Shown: one piece after another, positions 1 through 8,126 of the stretch
Numbering within the stretch: the stretch's first letter is position 1
How the letters are laid out: each line of letters starts with the position of its first letter
Assembly: GCA_903884235.1 (NCBI GenBank)
Contig: CAISEB010000044.1
Coordinates: 29,218-93,217, forward strand
DNA: 64,000 nucleotides
Direction: 5' to 3'
Source of the DNA: an uncultured Pseudomonadota bacterium
GTDB lineage: Bacteria > Pseudomonadota > Gammaproteobacteria > Steroidobacterales > Steroidobacteraceae
Made by a program: the position numbers and the translations under genes
The notes under the pieces: model-generated
Seen by the model: the letters and a program-made list of their open reading frames with translations, nothing else
The model's database searches: none
Told to the model about the DNA's origin: nothing

Positions 1-528
1 GTCAACGACATCTCGACCGCGGGCGTGGACGTCGCGGCGAGATACCGCGTGGACCTGTCGCAGAAGATCGGCGGTTCGATCGACATTACCCTGAACTACA
101 CGCACACCAGCAAGTGGGACATCACCTCGCCGGGCTCGCCGACCCAGTCCTACGTGGGCCAGATCGACTACCCGAAGGACAAGGCGTCGCTGCAGCTGGA
201 CTACGCGGGCCATGGCTTCGAGTTCGGCTGGACGCTGCGCTTCCAGAGCGCGATGAAGGACCAGATCAACCCGGACTACGTGAGCCCGTCCCAGGTCCCC
301 TTCAACAACGTCCCGGCCTACACCTACCACGACCTGCAGCTGAAGTACTCGTGGGATGCGTCGAAGCTGAAGACCAACATCTACGGCGGCGTGCGCAACG
401 TGTTCGACAAGAAGCCCCCGTTGCTGCCCTCGGGCATGACCAACCAGACGACGGGCGTGGAGACGGCGGCGGACCAGTACGACGCGATTGGCCGGCAGTT
501 CTTCCTCGGCGTCGAGGTGTCGCTCTGA
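1..528 (+). CDS. TonB-dependent receptor, 3' end only
   Basis: This is the C-terminal end of an outer-membrane TonB-dependent receptor; the frame is open from base 1, so the gene begins outside the window. The visible ~175 residues alternate polar and hydrophobic strands typical of the beta-barrel (for example LQLDYAGHGFEFGWTLRFQS and the late strand YGGVRNVFDKKPP, a conserved C-terminal signature of the family). The protein ends FFLGVEVSL, an amphipathic last strand, although it closes with Leu rather than the common Phe. The substrate cannot be told from this part. A strong terminator follows at 561-591, so it is the last gene of its unit. Confidence 0.85.
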   Translation, partial: VNDISTAGVDVAARYRVDLSQKIGGSIDITLNYTHTSKWDITSPGSPTQSYVGQIDYPKDKASLQLDYAGHGFEFGWTLRFQSAMKDQINPDYVSPSQVPFNNVPAYTYHDLQLKYSWDASKLKTNIYGGVRNVFDKKPPLLPSGMTNQTTGVETAADQYDAIGRQFFLGVEVSL

Positions 529-560
529 TCGGCTGAATCGTCGGTCTCCGACCGATCCTG

Positions 561-591
561 AACGGCGGGACGCAGGTCCCGCCGTTTTTTT
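561..591 (+). terminator. Rho-independent terminator after the TonB receptor
   Basis: A perfect 11-bp stem (AACGGCGGGAC at 561-571 pairs with GTCCCGCCGTT at 576-586) with a 4-base loop is followed by a run of T ending at 591. It lies 32 bp after the receptor stop codon and also separates it from the convergent acvB gene. Confidence 0.92.
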
Positions 592-613
592 ATGCCCGGC
601 GCAGCCGCGAAAT

Positions 614-2122
614 TCAGTCGCGCGCGGACTCGAGCACGTGGCGCGCGAGGGCCGCGTAGTCACCGCCGAAGTGGTGGCCACCGGAGAGCGCGACGGCCTT
701 CACGTTCGGCCCCGCGAGGCGACGGCACGGGCTGTCGCTCTCCTCGGTGCCGTACAGGCACAGCGCACGCACGGCGGCGGCGCGCTGCAGCTCCGGGACC
801 GTCGCCCGCCCGCCGCCATCCGCACCCGGGATCCAGCTCGCCACGTGGAACTCGAACTCGGCCGTATCGCTGAGGCCGAGCAGGCTGAGGCTGCGGACGC
901 TGGCGCGCGCAGACGCCGGCAGGCGATTGTAGAGAAACGGCAGCGCATCGGCGCCGAACGAGTACCCCACCAGAAGGACCCGCGGGCGGTGCCACGCGGC
1001 GGCGTAGCGCGCGAGGATGCGCTCGAGGTCGCGGGCCGCGCCCTCCGGCGTGCGCTTCGTCCAGTAGTACTTGAGGCTGTTCCAGCCGACCACCGGCATG
1101 CCCGCGGCGGCGAGTGCCGTGGCCACGTCCTGGTCGAGCCCGGCCCAGCCGCCGTCCCCGGTCAGCATCACGACGAACGTGTCCTCGAAGCCGGGCGCCG
1201 GGGTCCCGGTCGCCGGCACCTCCACGAGCGGCAGGTCGCGAACCTCGGCGACCGTCGCCGGCGGCGGCGTGGCGGCCGCCGCCAGCTTCGTGTACGCGGC
1301 CTTGTACTGCGGCACCCAGTTGCGCTCCACCGAGAACCCGTGACCCACCTTCTCGAGCCAGACGAGCTCGGCGCTCTTGGTCTTGCCGGCGAACTCGCGG
1401 GTCGCCGGCGAATCGCACACCTTGTCGGCCGCGCCCTGGAACGCGACCCACGGCGTCATGTTCGTCGCCGAGGCCGCATAGACGAGCCCGACCACCGGCG
1501 GCGGGTTGCCGTGCTTGGCGTACTGCCACTCGTACTCGAGCCCGCTGCCCTTGCAGGCCTTCTGGGTGAGCTGCAGGTCCGGGCAGAAGCCCATGCTGAG
1601 CGCGCCGGCGAACGTGCCCTTCGGCGACTGCACGGCCGCGGCGTACACGAGCGTCGCGCCGGACGAGTAGCCCACCAGCACCGGCGGCAGGTATTCGGGC
1701 AGCTTCAGCCGCTGCTGCACCGCGTGCGACAGGCCCTCGAAGTCGACCGCATAGCTGCGGCACGATTGGGTCGGCGCATTGATCGCCTTGATGTAGCGAC
1801 GGATGTCGATGCCGACCACGGCGGCGTCCATCTCGACGAGGTGCCGGCCCATCTCGACGACGCCCATGTTCCAGCCGCCGTCGCCCGACACGAACAGCGC
1901 GACGCTCTTCACCGTGCCCTTCGGCCGGTAGATCACGACCTCGCCGAACGGGCCGTAGCTCATGCGCTGCTCGCCGTCGACGCGCGGCGCCGGCCGGTCG
2001 CCGCCGGTGCCCGGCGGCGCACCCGGATCGATGACGGCGGGGGCCGGGGGCTCGGCACGCGAGGCGGGCGACAGCGCGACGGCGAGCAGCGCGGCTGCGA
2101 GCACGGGGAGCGATCGGATCAT
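614..2122 (-). CDS. acvB: AcvB/VirJ-family lysyl-phosphatidylglycerol hydrolase
   Basis: A 502-residue exported protein of the AcvB/VirJ family. Characterised AcvB proteins act in the periplasm and hydrolyse lysyl-phosphatidylglycerol made by LpiA/MprF. An N-terminal signal peptide (hydrophobic residues 5-20, then SRAEP) precedes two alpha/beta-hydrolase-like halves. Each half has a G-D-G-G-W motif and a nucleophile-elbow-like motif: GYSSG near residue 150 and GYSFG near residue 387. A GGHHF motif near the C-terminus could supply the catalytic His. The ATG overlaps the upstream mprF stop by four bases (ATGA, 2119-2122), which indicates translational coupling. Family and context agree; activity on lysyl-PG is inferred from the gene pair. 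Confidence 0.88.
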   Translation of the reverse strand: MIRSLPVLAAALLAVALSPASRAEPPAPAVIDPGAPPGTGGDRPAPRVDGEQRMSYGPFGEVVIYRPKGTVKSVALFVSGDGGWNMGVVEMGRHLVEMDAAVVGIDIRRYIKAINAPTQSCRSYAVDFEGLSHAVQQRLKLPEYLPPVLVGYSSGATLVYAAAVQSPKGTFAGALSMGFCPDLQLTQKACKGSGLEYEWQYAKHGNPPPVVGLVYAASATNMTPWVAFQGAADKVCDSPATREFAGKTKSAELVWLEKVGHGFSVERNWVPQYKAAYTKLAAAATPPPATVAEVRDLPLVEVPATGTPAPGFEDTFVVMLTGDGGWAGLDQDVATALAAAGMPVVGWNSLKYYWTKRTPEGAARDLERILARYAAAWHRPRVLLVGYSFGADALPFLYNRLPASARASVRSLSLLGLSDTAEFEFHVASWIPGADGGGRATVPELQRAAAVRALCLYGTEESDSPCRRLAGPNVKAVALSGGHHFGGDYAALARHVLESARD

Positions 2123-4713
2123 TTGGTCACCAGTTCCTTCAATCCACCTGAAATCAGCGTCGAGACGTCGAGCAGCACGCGCGGCAATGCCAACCCGCCT
2201 GGCGCCGCGAGATAGCGCGGCTCCCAGACCGGGTCGAACTTGTCCTTGTAGCGCCTCAGTCCCTCGAAGTTGTAGAACGACTCGCCGTGGCGCGACAGGA
2301 AGCTGCCCATCCGGTGCCAGAGCGGCGCGAGGGCGCGGTTCTCGAGCCCGGAGAGGGGCGCCATGCCGAGGTTGAACCAGCGGTAGCCCTCGGCCTTGCC
2401 CCACAGCATCAGCTCGATGAAGAGATAGTCCATCGCGCCGCGCGGCGCATCCGGCAGGAAGCGCATCAGGTCGATCGACAGCTCCTCGCGGCCGGCGGTC
2501 GGCCAGAGGTTCGCGAACGCGACGACCTCCCCTTCGGCGCGGATCACCGCGACCGGGAACTCCGACAGGTACGCCTCGGAGAACGCGCCGAGCGAAAACC
2601 CCTTCTCGGCGGTCGACTTGTCGTCGAGCCAGGCATCGGAGATCAGCTTGAGCCTCGGCAACAGCGGCGGCACGGCGCTCGCGGGCAGCACCTCGAACGA
2701 GGCGCCATCGCGCTCGGCGCGGCGCCGCGCCTGGCGCAGGTCCGCACGCTGGCTGCCCTCGAGGCCGAAGCCATCGAGGCGCACGCGCGCCTCCTCGCCG
2801 AGCTTCAGCAGCGACAACCCGAGGTCGACGTACAGCGGCAGCGAGCGAGCGCTCACCTCGTAGAACACGGTGCGGCCACCGCTGCGGTCGACGAGCTCGC
2901 GGAATGCCCAGACGAGGTCCTCGGCGCGCTCCGCGGGACCGACCGGATCGCCGAGCGCGATCCAGCTGCGGCCACCGACCTGGTACATCAGGAACGCATC
3001 GCCCGCCGGGTGGAACAGCAGCCGCTTGTCCCCGGCGAGCACCGCGTTGCTGAGGCTGCCCTCGGCCTGCGCGAGCACGGCGCGCGCCTTCGCGAGGTCG
3101 ACGCGGGTCGCGTCGTGCGGCGGTGCCGGCGCCGGTCGCAGCCATTTCGCGGCGACGAAGCCGGCGAGCACCACGAGCGCCGCGACCGACGCGCGCAGCA
3201 CGCGCGGCGCATGGGCATCGAGCGCGAACGTCCACCACAGCTCGTTGGAGTACGGCACGTGGCGGGCGCCGGCCCACGCGATCCACCAGGACAGCGCGAC
3301 GATGATCACGACGCTCGCGACCCAGCCCGGCGTGTAGCGCTGGCTCAGGATCGACGAGGGGCGGTGGAACGCGCGGCGCGCGAGCCACAGCACCAGCAGC
3401 ACGAGCGACAGGTACAGCGCCTCCTCGAAGTCGAGGCCCTTGAGGAGCGACGCCACGATGCCCGCCGTCAGCAGCCAAAACGTCACGTGGTACGCCGCCG
3501 CGAGCCGCCTGAACAGCGCGCGCGCGAGCACCAGCAGGCCAATGCCGATCACGCTGCCGGCGAGGTGCGACAGCTCGAGCAGCGGCAGCGGGACGACCTG
3601 CGTGAGCCGACCGAGCCGCGCATCGAGCGCGGGCGTGGCACCGGAGACGAGCAGCACGCCGCCCGCGACGAACACGAGGATGCCGACGAGTTGCGGCGCG
3701 ACCGGCGCGAGCACGGGACCGACGACGGCGTCGGCGAACCCGCCGGCACCGCGCAGCCGGCCACGCTGCCGCCACAGTTCGTGCAGCGCGAGCGCCGTCG
3801 CCGCGGCCGCGAGCGGCGCGAGGTAGTAGAGGCCGCGGTAGGCGACCAGCGCGCCGAGCAGCACCGGCGCCGGCACCTCGGGCAGGGCGAGCGCGAGGAT
3901 GGCCTCGAACACGCCGAGCCCGCCCGGGACCTGGCTGATGATGCCGCCGACGATGGCGACCGCGTAGAGCCCGGCGAACGTCGGGAAGTCGACCGGCACC
4001 GCCGCGCCGAGCAGCAGGTAGAGCACGCCGCCGGACAGCGCAAGGTCGGCGACCGCAACGAGCACCTGCCCCAGCGCGATGCCGGCGCCCGGAGGCCGCA
4101 GCGCCCAGGAGCCGATCGCAAAGGGGCGCCGCGCGAGGCTCGCCCACCCGAGGTAGGCGAGCACCCAGCCGAGCAGCATCGCGCCCAGCACCTTCGACCA
4201 GAGGTGGCCGAGGTGCAGCACCGTGTCCCCGGGCGCCGCGACCAGGAGCGCGAGGCCGGCGAGCACGCTCACGCCGATCGCCGTCGTCAGCGTGCACATG
4301 GACACGATCGTCGCCACGTCGACCGCGGTCAGGCCCGCCGCGGAGTACAGCCGGTAGCGCACGGCGGCACCGGTGAATGCCGCGAGGCTGAGGTTGTGGC
4401 CGAACGCGTAGGCGATGAACGAGGTGAGCGCGGTGCGCGCGTACCCCACGGGCTTCTGCACGTAGCGCACGGCGAGCGCATCGTAGAACGTCAGCATCAG
4501 GTAGCTGCCGGCGGTGCAGGTGGCGCCGAGGAGCAGCGCCTCGCGCGGAATCCGCCGCAGCGCGCCGAGGACGTCGTGCAGGTGGTATTGGCCGAGCACA
4601 TGGTGCAGGACCGCCGCGACGACCGCGAAGACCACCACCGAGAGCACCGGCGCGAGCCAGCGCCGCCAGCGACCGTGTGGTTCATCGTCCTGAAGCGCCG
4701 TCTGCTCCGTCAT
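2119..4713 (-). CDS. mprF: Bifunctional lysylphosphatidylglycerol flippase/synthetase MprF (LpiA)
   Basis: An 864-residue integral membrane protein. The first ~520 residues contain many hydrophobic segments (flippase domain). The remaining ~330 form the soluble DUF2156 aminoacyl transferase domain, recognisable by motifs such as GDKRLLFHP, IALGDPVGP, FYEVSARSLPLYVDLGLSLLKLGE and, near the end, GYRWFNLGMAPLSGLE. Such enzymes transfer an amino acid, usually lysine, from tRNA to phosphatidylglycerol and flip the product, lowering envelope negative charge and raising resistance to cationic peptides. The ATG at 4713 was chosen because upstream residues in the frame are Arg-rich and lie across the divergent gene start. 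Amino-acid specificity is not readable from the sequence; the AcvB partner favours lysine. Confidence 0.92.
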   Translation of the reverse strand: MTEQTALQDDEPHGRWRRWLAPVLSVVVFAVVAAVLHHVLGQYHLHDVLGALRRIPREALLLGATCTAGSYLMLTFYDALAVRYVQKPVGYARTALTSFIAYAFGHNLSLAAFTGAAVRYRLYSAAGLTAVDVATIVSMCTLTTAIGVSVLAGLALLVAAPGDTVLHLGHLWSKVLGAMLLGWVLAYLGWASLARRPFAIGSWALRPPGAGIALGQVLVAVADLALSGGVLYLLLGAAVPVDFPTFAGLYAVAIVGGIISQVPGGLGVFEAILALALPEVPAPVLLGALVAYRGLYYLAPLAAAATALALHELWRQRGRLRGAGGFADAVVGPVLAPVAPQLVGILVFVAGGVLLVSGATPALDARLGRLTQVVPLPLLELSHLAGSVIGIGLLVLARALFRRLAAAYHVTFWLLTAGIVASLLKGLDFEEALYLSLVLLVLWLARRAFHRPSSILSQRYTPGWVASVVIIVALSWWIAWAGARHVPYSNELWWTFALDAHAPRVLRASVAALVVLAGFVAAKWLRPAPAPPHDATRVDLAKARAVLAQAEGSLSNAVLAGDKRLLFHPAGDAFLMYQVGGRSWIALGDPVGPAERAEDLVWAFRELVDRSGGRTVFYEVSARSLPLYVDLGLSLLKLGEEARVRLDGFGLEGSQRADLRQARRRAERDGASFEVLPASAVPPLLPRLKLISDAWLDDKSTAEKGFSLGAFSEAYLSEFPVAVIRAEGEVVAFANLWPTAGREELSIDLMRFLPDAPRGAMDYLFIELMLWGKAEGYRWFNLGMAPLSGLENRALAPLWHRMGSFLSRHGESFYNFEGLRRYKDKFDPVWEPRYLAAPGGLALPRVLLDVSTLISGGLKELVTK

Positions 4714-4730
4714 CCGGTTACCATCTCCCC

Positions 4731-5801
4731 ATGCACACATCCCGCACCGTCTGGCGCATCGACCGGGCCGGGTCGCTCGATCGCCTGCGCCGCGCCGACG
4801 AGAGGCTACCACCGCCGGCGCCGGGCGAGGTGCAGGTTGCCGTGCACGCCGTCGGCCTCAACTTCGCCGACGCGTTCGCCTGCCTCGGGCTGTACTCCGC
4901 GACACCGGCGGGACCGTTCGTCCCCGGGCTCGAGGCGGCCGGCGTCGTCAGCGCCGTCGGCCCGCCGCTCGCCGACCGACCGGCGCACGCCATCGGCGAC
5001 CGTGTCGTCGTGCTGACGCGCTTCGGCGGCTACGCGACCGCCCTCAACATCGACACCCGCTACCTCGCCCCGGTTCCGGACGGATGGACCTTCGAGCAGG
5101 CCGCCGCCTGGCCGGTGCAGGCCCTGACCGCCTGGTACGGCCTCGTCGAGCTCGGCGCCGTCGGCGCGGGCGACGTCGTGCTCGTGCAGTCGGCCGCCGG
5201 TGGCGTCGGCCTGCAGGCGCTCGCCATCCTCGCCCGCCTCGGCGCCGACGCGGTGGCCATCGTCGGCGGCGAGCCGAAGGTCCGGTTCCTCGTCGAGCAC
5301 TGCGGCCTCGCGCCGAAGCGCATCGTCGTGCGCGGCGGCCGCGACTTCCCGGCGCGCCTCGACGGCGCGCTCGCCGACTGCGGGCGGAGTGGATTCGACG
5401 CGGTCTTCGACGCGGTGATGGGCCCGGGCTTCAGGCCGTCGTTCGCGCGGCTCGCGCCGGAAGGCCGCTACGTGCTGTACGGCGCCGCGGATTTCATGCC
5501 GAGCGGGGTCTCGCGCGGGTGGGCGCGGCTCGCGTGGCAGTGGCTCACCCGGCCGCGACTCGATCCGCTCGCGATGATCTCGGACAACCGGGCGTTCTTC
5601 GGCTTCAACCTGATCTGGCTGTGGGAATCGGTCGAGCGGGTCCCGGCCGCGTATGCGGCGCTCGCGGCGCTCGAGCTGCCACCCCCGCACGTCGGGCAGC
5701 GCCACCCGTTCGACGAGGCGCGCCGGGCGCTGGACGAACTGAAGGGCGGCCGGACGATCGGCAAGTCCGTGCTCGTCGTGGACCCGCCGACGGGTCGGTG
5801 A
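4731..5801 (+). CDS. Zinc-type alcohol dehydrogenase/quinone oxidoreductase family protein
   Basis: A 356-residue member of the medium-chain dehydrogenase/reductase superfamily, quinone oxidoreductase-like branch. The N-terminal GroES-like part includes VAVHAVGLNFADAFACLGLY and FVPGLEAAGVVSAVG; the Rossmann part has the dinucleotide-binding motif AAGGVGLQ near residue 154. The usual structural-zinc cysteines are not evident, as in the zinc-free quinone reductases. It probably uses NAD(P)H to reduce a quinone or enone; the substrate is unknown. Its ATG lies only 17 bp from the divergent mprF start, so promoters of the two genes must overlap the coding sequences or be very compact. Confidence 0.85.
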   Translation: MHTSRTVWRIDRAGSLDRLRRADERLPPPAPGEVQVAVHAVGLNFADAFACLGLYSATPAGPFVPGLEAAGVVSAVGPPLADRPAHAIGDRVVVLTRFGGYATALNIDTRYLAPVPDGWTFEQAAAWPVQALTAWYGLVELGAVGAGDVVLVQSAAGGVGLQALAILARLGADAVAIVGGEPKVRFLVEHCGLAPKRIVVRGGRDFPARLDGALADCGRSGFDAVFDAVMGPGFRPSFARLAPEGRYVLYGAADFMPSGVSRGWARLAWQWLTRPRLDPLAMISDNRAFFGFNLIWLWESVERVPAAYAALAALELPPPHVGQRHPFDEARRALDELKGGRTIGKSVLVVDPPTGR

Positions 5802-5807
5802 CCGGGC

Positions 5808-6494
5808 TCAGTCGGCGTAGTGCAGTGCCGCGGTCACGCGCGCGAGCGTGTCATCGACGGACGCCGCGGGCGTGCCCGTCGGCGCAAGCACCGCGAGCGA
5901 GCCGTGGCGGGCGGGCACGATCACGCCACGGTAGCCGCCCTCGTCGAAGTCCTCGCGCCCGGACACGTGCTCGCGCGTGAGCACCATCACCGTCATCGGC
6001 CCCGAGTCGCTCTGCACGACGAGGTGGGGGACGTGTCGCAGGCGGAACAGGCAGCTCATCGCGTAGCTGACACGTGGCGCCGCAGGGTCGATCGACACGC
6101 CGCTGCCCGCGAGCGCGGCAGTGAGCGCCGCCGGCGTCGCCGGGACATCGGTCCGCACGCGCGATTCAGGCTCGTGGGACATGTGGCCGACGAGCGAGGC
6201 CGCGAGCGCCTCGCGCGGATAGGCCGACCACACGACCGCGGCCAGCACGGCGGTCGCAGCGAGCCCGGCCGCCATCGCCCAGAGCCGCGGCCTGGTCGGC
6301 GGCGCGGCAGCTGCCGGCAACGGCACCGGCGACCGCACCGGGACCCGCAGCGCACGCAGGATGACGCCATCGAGGCGCGCCAGCTCCGCCGTGTGGCGGG
6401 CGCACGCGGCGCAGCTTCCGAGGTGCGCCTCGATCTCCGGGCCGCGGCGCGCGGGTTCGGCGCCGAGGGCGCGACGCACGTCGAGGCAGTTCAT
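5808..6494 (-). CDS. Anti-sigma factor, zinc-finger plus DUF3379-like domain
   Basis: A 228-residue single-pass membrane protein. The cytoplasmic N-terminus carries the zinc anti-sigma signature H-x3-C-x2-C (HLGSCAAC, residues 26-33). A hydrophobic segment (LWAMAAGLAATAVLAAVVW, roughly 95-115) follows. The periplasmic C-terminal half resembles DUF3379 (motifs VSYAMSCLFRLRHVPHLVV, GYRGVIVPARHGSLAVLA). It should hold the co-encoded ECF sigma factor inactive until a periplasmic or redox signal. The ATG overlaps the sigma factor stop by four bases (6491-6494). Together with the divergent Buf genes it likely forms a metal- or envelope-stress circuit; the signal is inferred. Confidence 0.82.
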   Translation of the reverse strand: MNCLDVRRALGAEPARRGPEIEAHLGSCAACARHTAELARLDGVILRALRVPVRSPVPLPAAAAPPTRPRLWAMAAGLAATAVLAAVVWSAYPREALAASLVGHMSHEPESRVRTDVPATPAALTAALAGSGVSIDPAAPRVSYAMSCLFRLRHVPHLVVQSDSGPMTVMVLTREHVSGREDFDEGGYRGVIVPARHGSLAVLAPTGTPAASVDDTLARVTAALHYAD

Positions 6495-7009
6495 GGCTCG
6501 TCGCTCCCGCCGGTCAACGCGGCGCGCAGCTTCTGGCGCGCACGGAACAGGCGCGTCAGCACGGCGCCAGGCGTCAGCCCGAGCTCGGTCGCGATCTCCT
6601 CCGTCGTGAATCCCATGAGCACCTGCAGCACCAAAGGCTCCCGATAATCCTGTTCCAGCGCCCACATCGCCGCGCGCACGTCGGCGAGCTCCGCGTCGTC
6701 CTCCCCGGCGAGCGCGGGATCCTCGAGCGCCTCGAGATCGGCGACGTCGACGACCTCGAGCCGGCGGCGCTCGAAGCGGCGCGCGTATTCACGGCGCGCG
6801 ATCGTGCACAGCCACGCCTTCGCCGAGGTCGCCTCATCCAGCGACCCGAACGCGCGCCAGGCGCGCAGCAAGGCGTCCTGCACGACGTCCTCGGCAATCG
6901 CGCGATCGCGCGCGAGCCACAGGACGTACCGGTACAGGTCCGCCCGCAGCGGACCACACACGGTCTCGAACCGGGCACGGGCCGCGGTAGACGTTTCGCT
7001 GACACTCAT
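6491..7009 (-). CDS. ECF RNA polymerase sigma factor (Buf locus)
   Basis: A 172-residue ECF sigma factor. Sigma region 2 is seen in LYRYVLWLARDRAIAEDVVQ with the aromatic-rich 2.3/2.4 part AWLCTIARREYARRFE. Region 4 helix-turn-helix is TTEEIATELGLTPGAVLTRL followed by FRARQKLR. The ATG at 7009 (MSVSETS) was chosen because upstream residues overlap the promoter. It is translationally coupled to the anti-sigma gene. The candidate promoter at 7017-7044 places the transcription start almost at the ATG, so the message may be leaderless, or translation may begin slightly further in. Its probable regulon includes itself and the divergent doxX-buf genes. Confidence 0.9.
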   Translation of the reverse strand: MSVSETSTAARARFETVCGPLRADLYRYVLWLARDRAIAEDVVQDALLRAWRAFGSLDEATSAKAWLCTIARREYARRFERRRLEVVDVADLEALEDPALAGEDDAELADVRAAMWALEQDYREPLVLQVLMGFTTEEIATELGLTPGAVLTRLFRARQKLRAALTGGSDEP

Positions 7010-7016
7010 GACTATG

Positions 7017-7044
7017 GACCGGACTCCGGTGCCGGATATTTCAC
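7017..7044 (-). promoter_or_regulatory. Candidate ECF promoter of the sigma/anti-sigma operon
   Basis: Reading the minus strand, GTGAAA (7044-7039) is followed after exactly 18 bases by GGTC (7020-7017). The divergent doxX-buf side shows the same GTGAAA-N18-GGTC arrangement at 7119-7146. A matched pair facing outwards from one intergenic space is what autoregulation by the encoded ECF factor predicts. Motif assignment is by eye. Confidence 0.6.
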
Positions 7045-7118
7045 GCTTCCTGCGACAGGGCGACATCCTACCCGGCCCGCGGCGCGATCGCGCTGCAGCA
7101 TCGATTGTCGCAGCGACC

Positions 7119-7146
7119 GTGAAACAAATCGCGACGACGCCCGGTC
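7119..7146 (+). promoter_or_regulatory. Candidate ECF promoter of the doxX-bufABC operon
   Basis: GTGAAA (7119-7124), 18 bases, then GGTC (7143-7146), identical in elements and spacing to the opposite-strand motif at 7017-7044. It lies about 46 bp before the doxX ATG at 7192. The -35 resembles the TGAAAC type and the -10 resembles the GTC type known for ECF sigma factors. Confidence 0.62.
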
Positions 7147-7191
7147 TACTCCCCCGAACGCCCTCGCGCCGTCCCACCGGAGCCCGACCCG

Positions 7192-7695
7192 ATGCCCCTC
7201 CTGCGCCTTGCCGACACGATCGAATCCGTCGCCGCCACGGTCGCGCGCCTGCTCGATGCGCCCGCCACGCTCGCGGCCCGTGCCTACGTCGGCTGGGTGT
7301 TCGTCCACTCGGGCCTCCTCAAGGTCATGGACTGGGAACAGACGCAGGCGCTGTTCGAGACCGAGTACCACGTGCCGCTGCTGCCGCCGCACGTCGCCGC
7401 GGTGGCCGGTGCCGGCGGCGAGCTGCTGTTCGGCGGCCTCGTGATCCTCGGCCTGCTCGGGCGCGGCGCCGCGCTCGGCCTGTTCGCGGTCAATGCGATG
7501 GCCGTGATCTCGTACCGGGACGTGCTCTTCGGCGAGAACTTCGAGGCCGCGCTCGGCCAGCACGTGCTGTGGGGCACGCTGCTCGCGGCGCTGTTCATCC
7601 ACGGCCCCGGGCGCTGGTCGGCGGATGCGCTTGCATCCAGCCTTGGCGGCAGGGCACGCTCCAGCGCCACGACCGCGTCCAGCCCTCCGGCCTGA
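7192..7695 (+). CDS. DoxX-family membrane protein
   Basis: A 167-residue DoxX-family protein with about four transmembrane segments (roughly residues 22-42, 64-84, 88-108 and 118-138) and family motifs RAYVGWVFVHSGLLKVMDW and GGELLFGGLVILGLLGRGAA. DoxX proteins are quinone-linked or redox-associated membrane subunits and often accompany bufferin genes. Here it opens the operon ahead of the precursor, BufB and BufC, with the candidate ECF promoter just upstream. Its exact role in peptide maturation or redox supply is unknown. Confidence 0.85.
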   Translation: MPLLRLADTIESVAATVARLLDAPATLAARAYVGWVFVHSGLLKVMDWEQTQALFETEYHVPLLPPHVAAVAGAGGELLFGGLVILGLLGRGAALGLFAVNAMAVISYRDVLFGENFEAALGQHVLWGTLLAALFIHGPGRWSADALASSLGGRARSSATTASSPPA

Positions 7696-7828
7696 GCCCC
7701 GTTCCCACGGGCGATGCGCCGGCCGGGGGAGCGGCGGCGAATCGTCCGGATCCGTCGCCCCGAGGCGGATCGCCTGCCCGGTCCCCGATTTTCGACCTGC
7801 CCGTTCCACCATTCCGAGGTATCCCGAT

Positions 7829-8077
7829 ATGAAGACGACCATGACCGGCGCCGCCGTCGCCACCGCCGCCGCCCTGCTGTTCGCGACCGTCGCCGCACCG
7901 GCCGCCCAGGCCGAGGAAGCGAAGGTCAAGTGCGAAGGCGTCAACTCCTGCAAGGGCACGTCCTCGTGCGCCACGGCCCACAACTCCTGCCAGGGCCAGA
8001 ACAAGTGCAAGGGCGAGGGCTTCCTGCTGCTGTCGAAGTCGGCCTGCGACACGGCCAAGGCAAAGCTCGCGAAGTAA
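7829..8077 (+). CDS. bufA: Bufferin-type Cys-rich periplasmic peptide precursor (BufA-like)
   Basis: An 82-residue precursor with a clear Sec signal peptide (hydrophobic 7-24, likely cleavage after AQA at 27). The mature part has six Cys at 35, 41, 47, 54, 60 and 73. They sit in near-repeats CEGVNSCKG, CATAHNSCQG and CKGEGF. Bufferins are ribosomally made metallophore peptides whose cysteines are converted to 5-thiooxazoles by the BufB/BufC pair; characterised members buffer copper in the periplasm. The adjacent bufB and bufC make the assignment firm. The short length puts it in the compact CKG-repeat type rather than the longer DUF2282 type. Metal and modified positions are inferred. The ATG at 7829 follows the Shine-Dalgarno-like GAGG at 7815-7818. 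Confidence 0.82.
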   Translation: MKTTMTGAAVATAAALLFATVAAPAAQAEEAKVKCEGVNSCKGTSSCATAHNSCQGQNKCKGEGFLLLSKSACDTAKAKLAK

Positions 8078-8126
8078 CCGGGTCGGGACGCGGCGGTCAC
8101 GCCGCGTCCCCGCCTGCTCTGATTCC

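Noticed and set aside
488..2215. Long plus-strand open frame opposite acvB
   Set aside because: It is Arg/Glu/His-rich without domains and lies opposite a clearly conserved gene with a signal peptide; high GC leaves such frames open.
2287..5016. 909-codon plus-strand open frame opposite mprF
   Set aside because: Low-complexity Arg/Glu/Gln composition, no recognisable motif; mirror of the mprF codons.
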